NCBI RefSeq assembly: GCF_005047355.1
Contig: NZ_SUMC01000035.1
Coordinates: forward strand, 26,488-90,487
Origin: Actinacidiphila oryziradicis
GTDB lineage: Bacteria > Actinomycetota > Actinomycetes > Streptomycetales > Streptomycetaceae
Length of the DNA stretch: 64,000 bases
Reading direction: 5' to 3'
Shown here: piece by piece, positions 63,172 through 64,000 of the stretch
Position numbering within the stretch: the first letter of the stretch is position 1
Layout of the letters: each line of letters starts with the position of its first letter
The notes under the pieces: generated by a model
Told to the model about the DNA's origin: nothing
The model's input: the letters and a program-made list of their open reading frames with translations, nothing else
The model's database searches: none
Translations under genes and position numbers: made by a program

Positions 63172-63723
63172 ATGGACGAGACCGGCAGCGGGCGCATCGT
63201 GGTGGGCGTGAGCGGTTCGCTGGGCAGCGTTGCCGCGCTGCACCGTGCGATGGCCGAGGCCCGCCATACCGACGCGGATGTGCTGGCGGTGCTGGCCTGG
63301 GAGCCGGTGGGCGGTGAGTCCGCCTATCGCCGTGCCCCACTCCCGCCGCTGCTTGCCGAGGGCCGCCGCCTGGCCGAGGAGCGGCTGAGCACCGCGCTGG
63401 ACACGGCCCTCGGCCATGGCTGGATCGGGGGCCGGCTGCTGACCCAGGTCCTGCGCGGGCCGGCGGGCGAGATGCTGGTCCGGACCGCCGACCGGGAGGA
63501 CGACCTGCTGGTGGTGGGTGCCGGTCAGCACGGCTTGCTGCGCCGAGTGCTGAGGCCCTCGACCAGTTGCTACTGCCTGGTGCACGCGACATGCCCGGTG
63601 CTGGCCGTGCCGCCGCCCCCGCTGCGGCGCGACCTCGACGCTGTTCACCGCCGCAACGCCTGGCGGCTGCCGCTGCACCCCCGGCGACTCCGCGACGACG
63701 CTCCCTGGCTGCCGCGCGGATAG
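63172..63723 (+). CDS. Universal stress protein (UspA) domain protein
   Basis: A 183-residue USP-fold protein. It begins with RIVVGVSGSLGSVAALHRA (the family's first strand and helix) and has the ATP-binding-type loop DDLLVVGAGQHGLLRRVLRPST followed by CLVHATCPVLAVPPP. The usual GxxGxxxxxxxGSxxxxv nucleotide loop is present in modified form (GAGQHGLLRR...STS), so ATP binding is uncertain. A basic Arg-rich tail extends past the fold. ATG 63172; an upstream in-frame start exists but without a site. Function inferred from family. Confidence 0.85.
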   Translation: MDETGSGRIVVGVSGSLGSVAALHRAMAEARHTDADVLAVLAWEPVGGESAYRRAPLPPLLAEGRRLAEERLSTALDTALGHGWIGGRLLTQVLRGPAGEMLVRTADREDDLLVVGAGQHGLLRRVLRPSTSCYCLVHATCPVLAVPPPPLRRDLDAVHRRNAWRLPLHPRRLRDDAPWLPRG

Positions 63724-63763
63724 CGGATAACGGTCCGCCCCGTCCGGCCCAGGTCCGGCCCGC

Positions 63764-63892
63764 GGGCGGTCCGCGCCTTGGCTTCCGCCGGGGGCGGTCC
63801 GCGCCTTGGCTTCCGCCGGGGGCGGTCCGCGCTTCAGCTTTCGCTGCGGACGCGCCGGCGCCTCAGCTTCCGCCGCGGGCGGTCCGCGACGT
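63764..63892. repeat. 28-bp tandem repeat array
   Basis: Units starting GGGCGGTCCGCGCCTTGG begin at 63764, 63792 and 63820 (28-bp period), a diverged 29-bp unit follows from 63848, and a partial unit from 63877. The third and fourth copies diverge. The array spans the gap after the USP gene and enters the end of the leftward gene at 63863, so its last units encode that protein's C-terminus. Confidence 0.75.
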
Positions 63893-64000
63893 GTCGAGGG
63901 CCGCGCCGACCTGGTCGGCGAGGGTCGCCGCGACCAGGCGTGCCTGCAGGGGCGGGACTGCGCCGGGTGTGGGCTGCATCATGAAGCGGCCGTAGAAGTG
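63863..64000 (-). CDS. C-terminus of an unidentified protein (partial)
   Basis: Entering from the right edge, a frame of 45 residues (HFYGRFMMQPTPGAVPPL then QARLVAATLADQVGAAL...) ends at TGA 63863. Codon usage is strongly GC3-biased, supporting coding. The visible part is mostly one helix; no family could be identified. Its last residues are encoded by the 28-bp repeat array. Confidence 0.5.
   Translation of the reverse strand, partial: HFYGRFMMQPTPGAVPPLQARLVAATLADQVGAALDTSRTARGGS

Overview
The window is very GC-rich, actinobacterial DNA. Translationally coupled operons, GTG starts, TTA codons confined to two genes, DUF5133 and DUF6295 proteins, an ECF/anti-sigma pair and a sigma-B type partner-switching set all point to a Streptomyces or close relative. 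No rRNA or tRNA was seen and no replication, ribosomal or amino-acid biosynthetic cluster is present. This looks like regulatory and stress-adaptation DNA outside the conserved core.

Layout. 1-9.4 kb: two OmpR-type two-component systems arranged divergently, a four-gene ABC export or lipoprotein-release operon (lipoprotein, two ATPases, FtsX permease) and an MFS transporter. Two short non-autonomous elements (3045-3319, 9798-9990) sit exactly on the stop codons of leftward genes and share an interior 52-bp core. 9.9-14.3 kb: a BlaI/BlaR1-like pair, a DedA membrane protein and an MGDG-type glycosyltransferase, with BlaI-like dyads in front of the last two, followed by decayed gene remnants. 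14.3-24.4 kb: pterin dehydratase, a membrane PP2C phosphatase, a polytopic membrane glycosyltransferase, then a 1435-residue hybrid kinase with six exact 92-residue HAMP repeats, coupled to an ANTAR-GAF-PAS-PP2C phosphatase. 24.4-30.3 kb: aldehyde dehydrogenase, a TTA-containing lipid kinase, PRC-barrel and small membrane proteins, a DUF1996 secreted protein and a tiny His-rich protein. 30.4-34.5 kb: a fused ABC exporter followed by the wreck of a Ser/Thr kinase gene, an ECF sigma/anti-sigma pair and a GNAT. 34.7-41.5 kb: a YbdK-type ligase, a transketolase behind a sigma-B-like promoter, two RsbW-like ATPase proteins, an RsbV-like STAS protein and a sigma-B/F-type factor. Together with the PP2C phosphatases this gives every class of partner-switch component.

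41.6-53.6 kb: a questin-oxidase-like protein, a molybdenum-hydroxylase remnant and a PucR regulator. These precede the most unusual unit of the window: a YqiJ-like OB-fold membrane protein, a YqiK-like flotillin and a 1646-residue AAA+ ATPase (DUF3686/DNA-repair-ATPase type), with a 30-bp perfect palindrome just before the first gene. A DUF4236 protein and a TTA-containing membrane protein follow. 54-64 kb: a family 2 glycosyltransferase, VapBC toxin-antitoxin, uridine phosphorylase-like protein, a Tat-exported dimethylformamidase-like lipoprotein, a Uma2 nuclease-like protein, a dienelactone hydrolase divergent from a MarR regulator (both probably leaderless), a CPA1 Na+/H+ antiporter, a UspA protein, and the end of an unidentified gene lying against a 28-bp tandem repeat.
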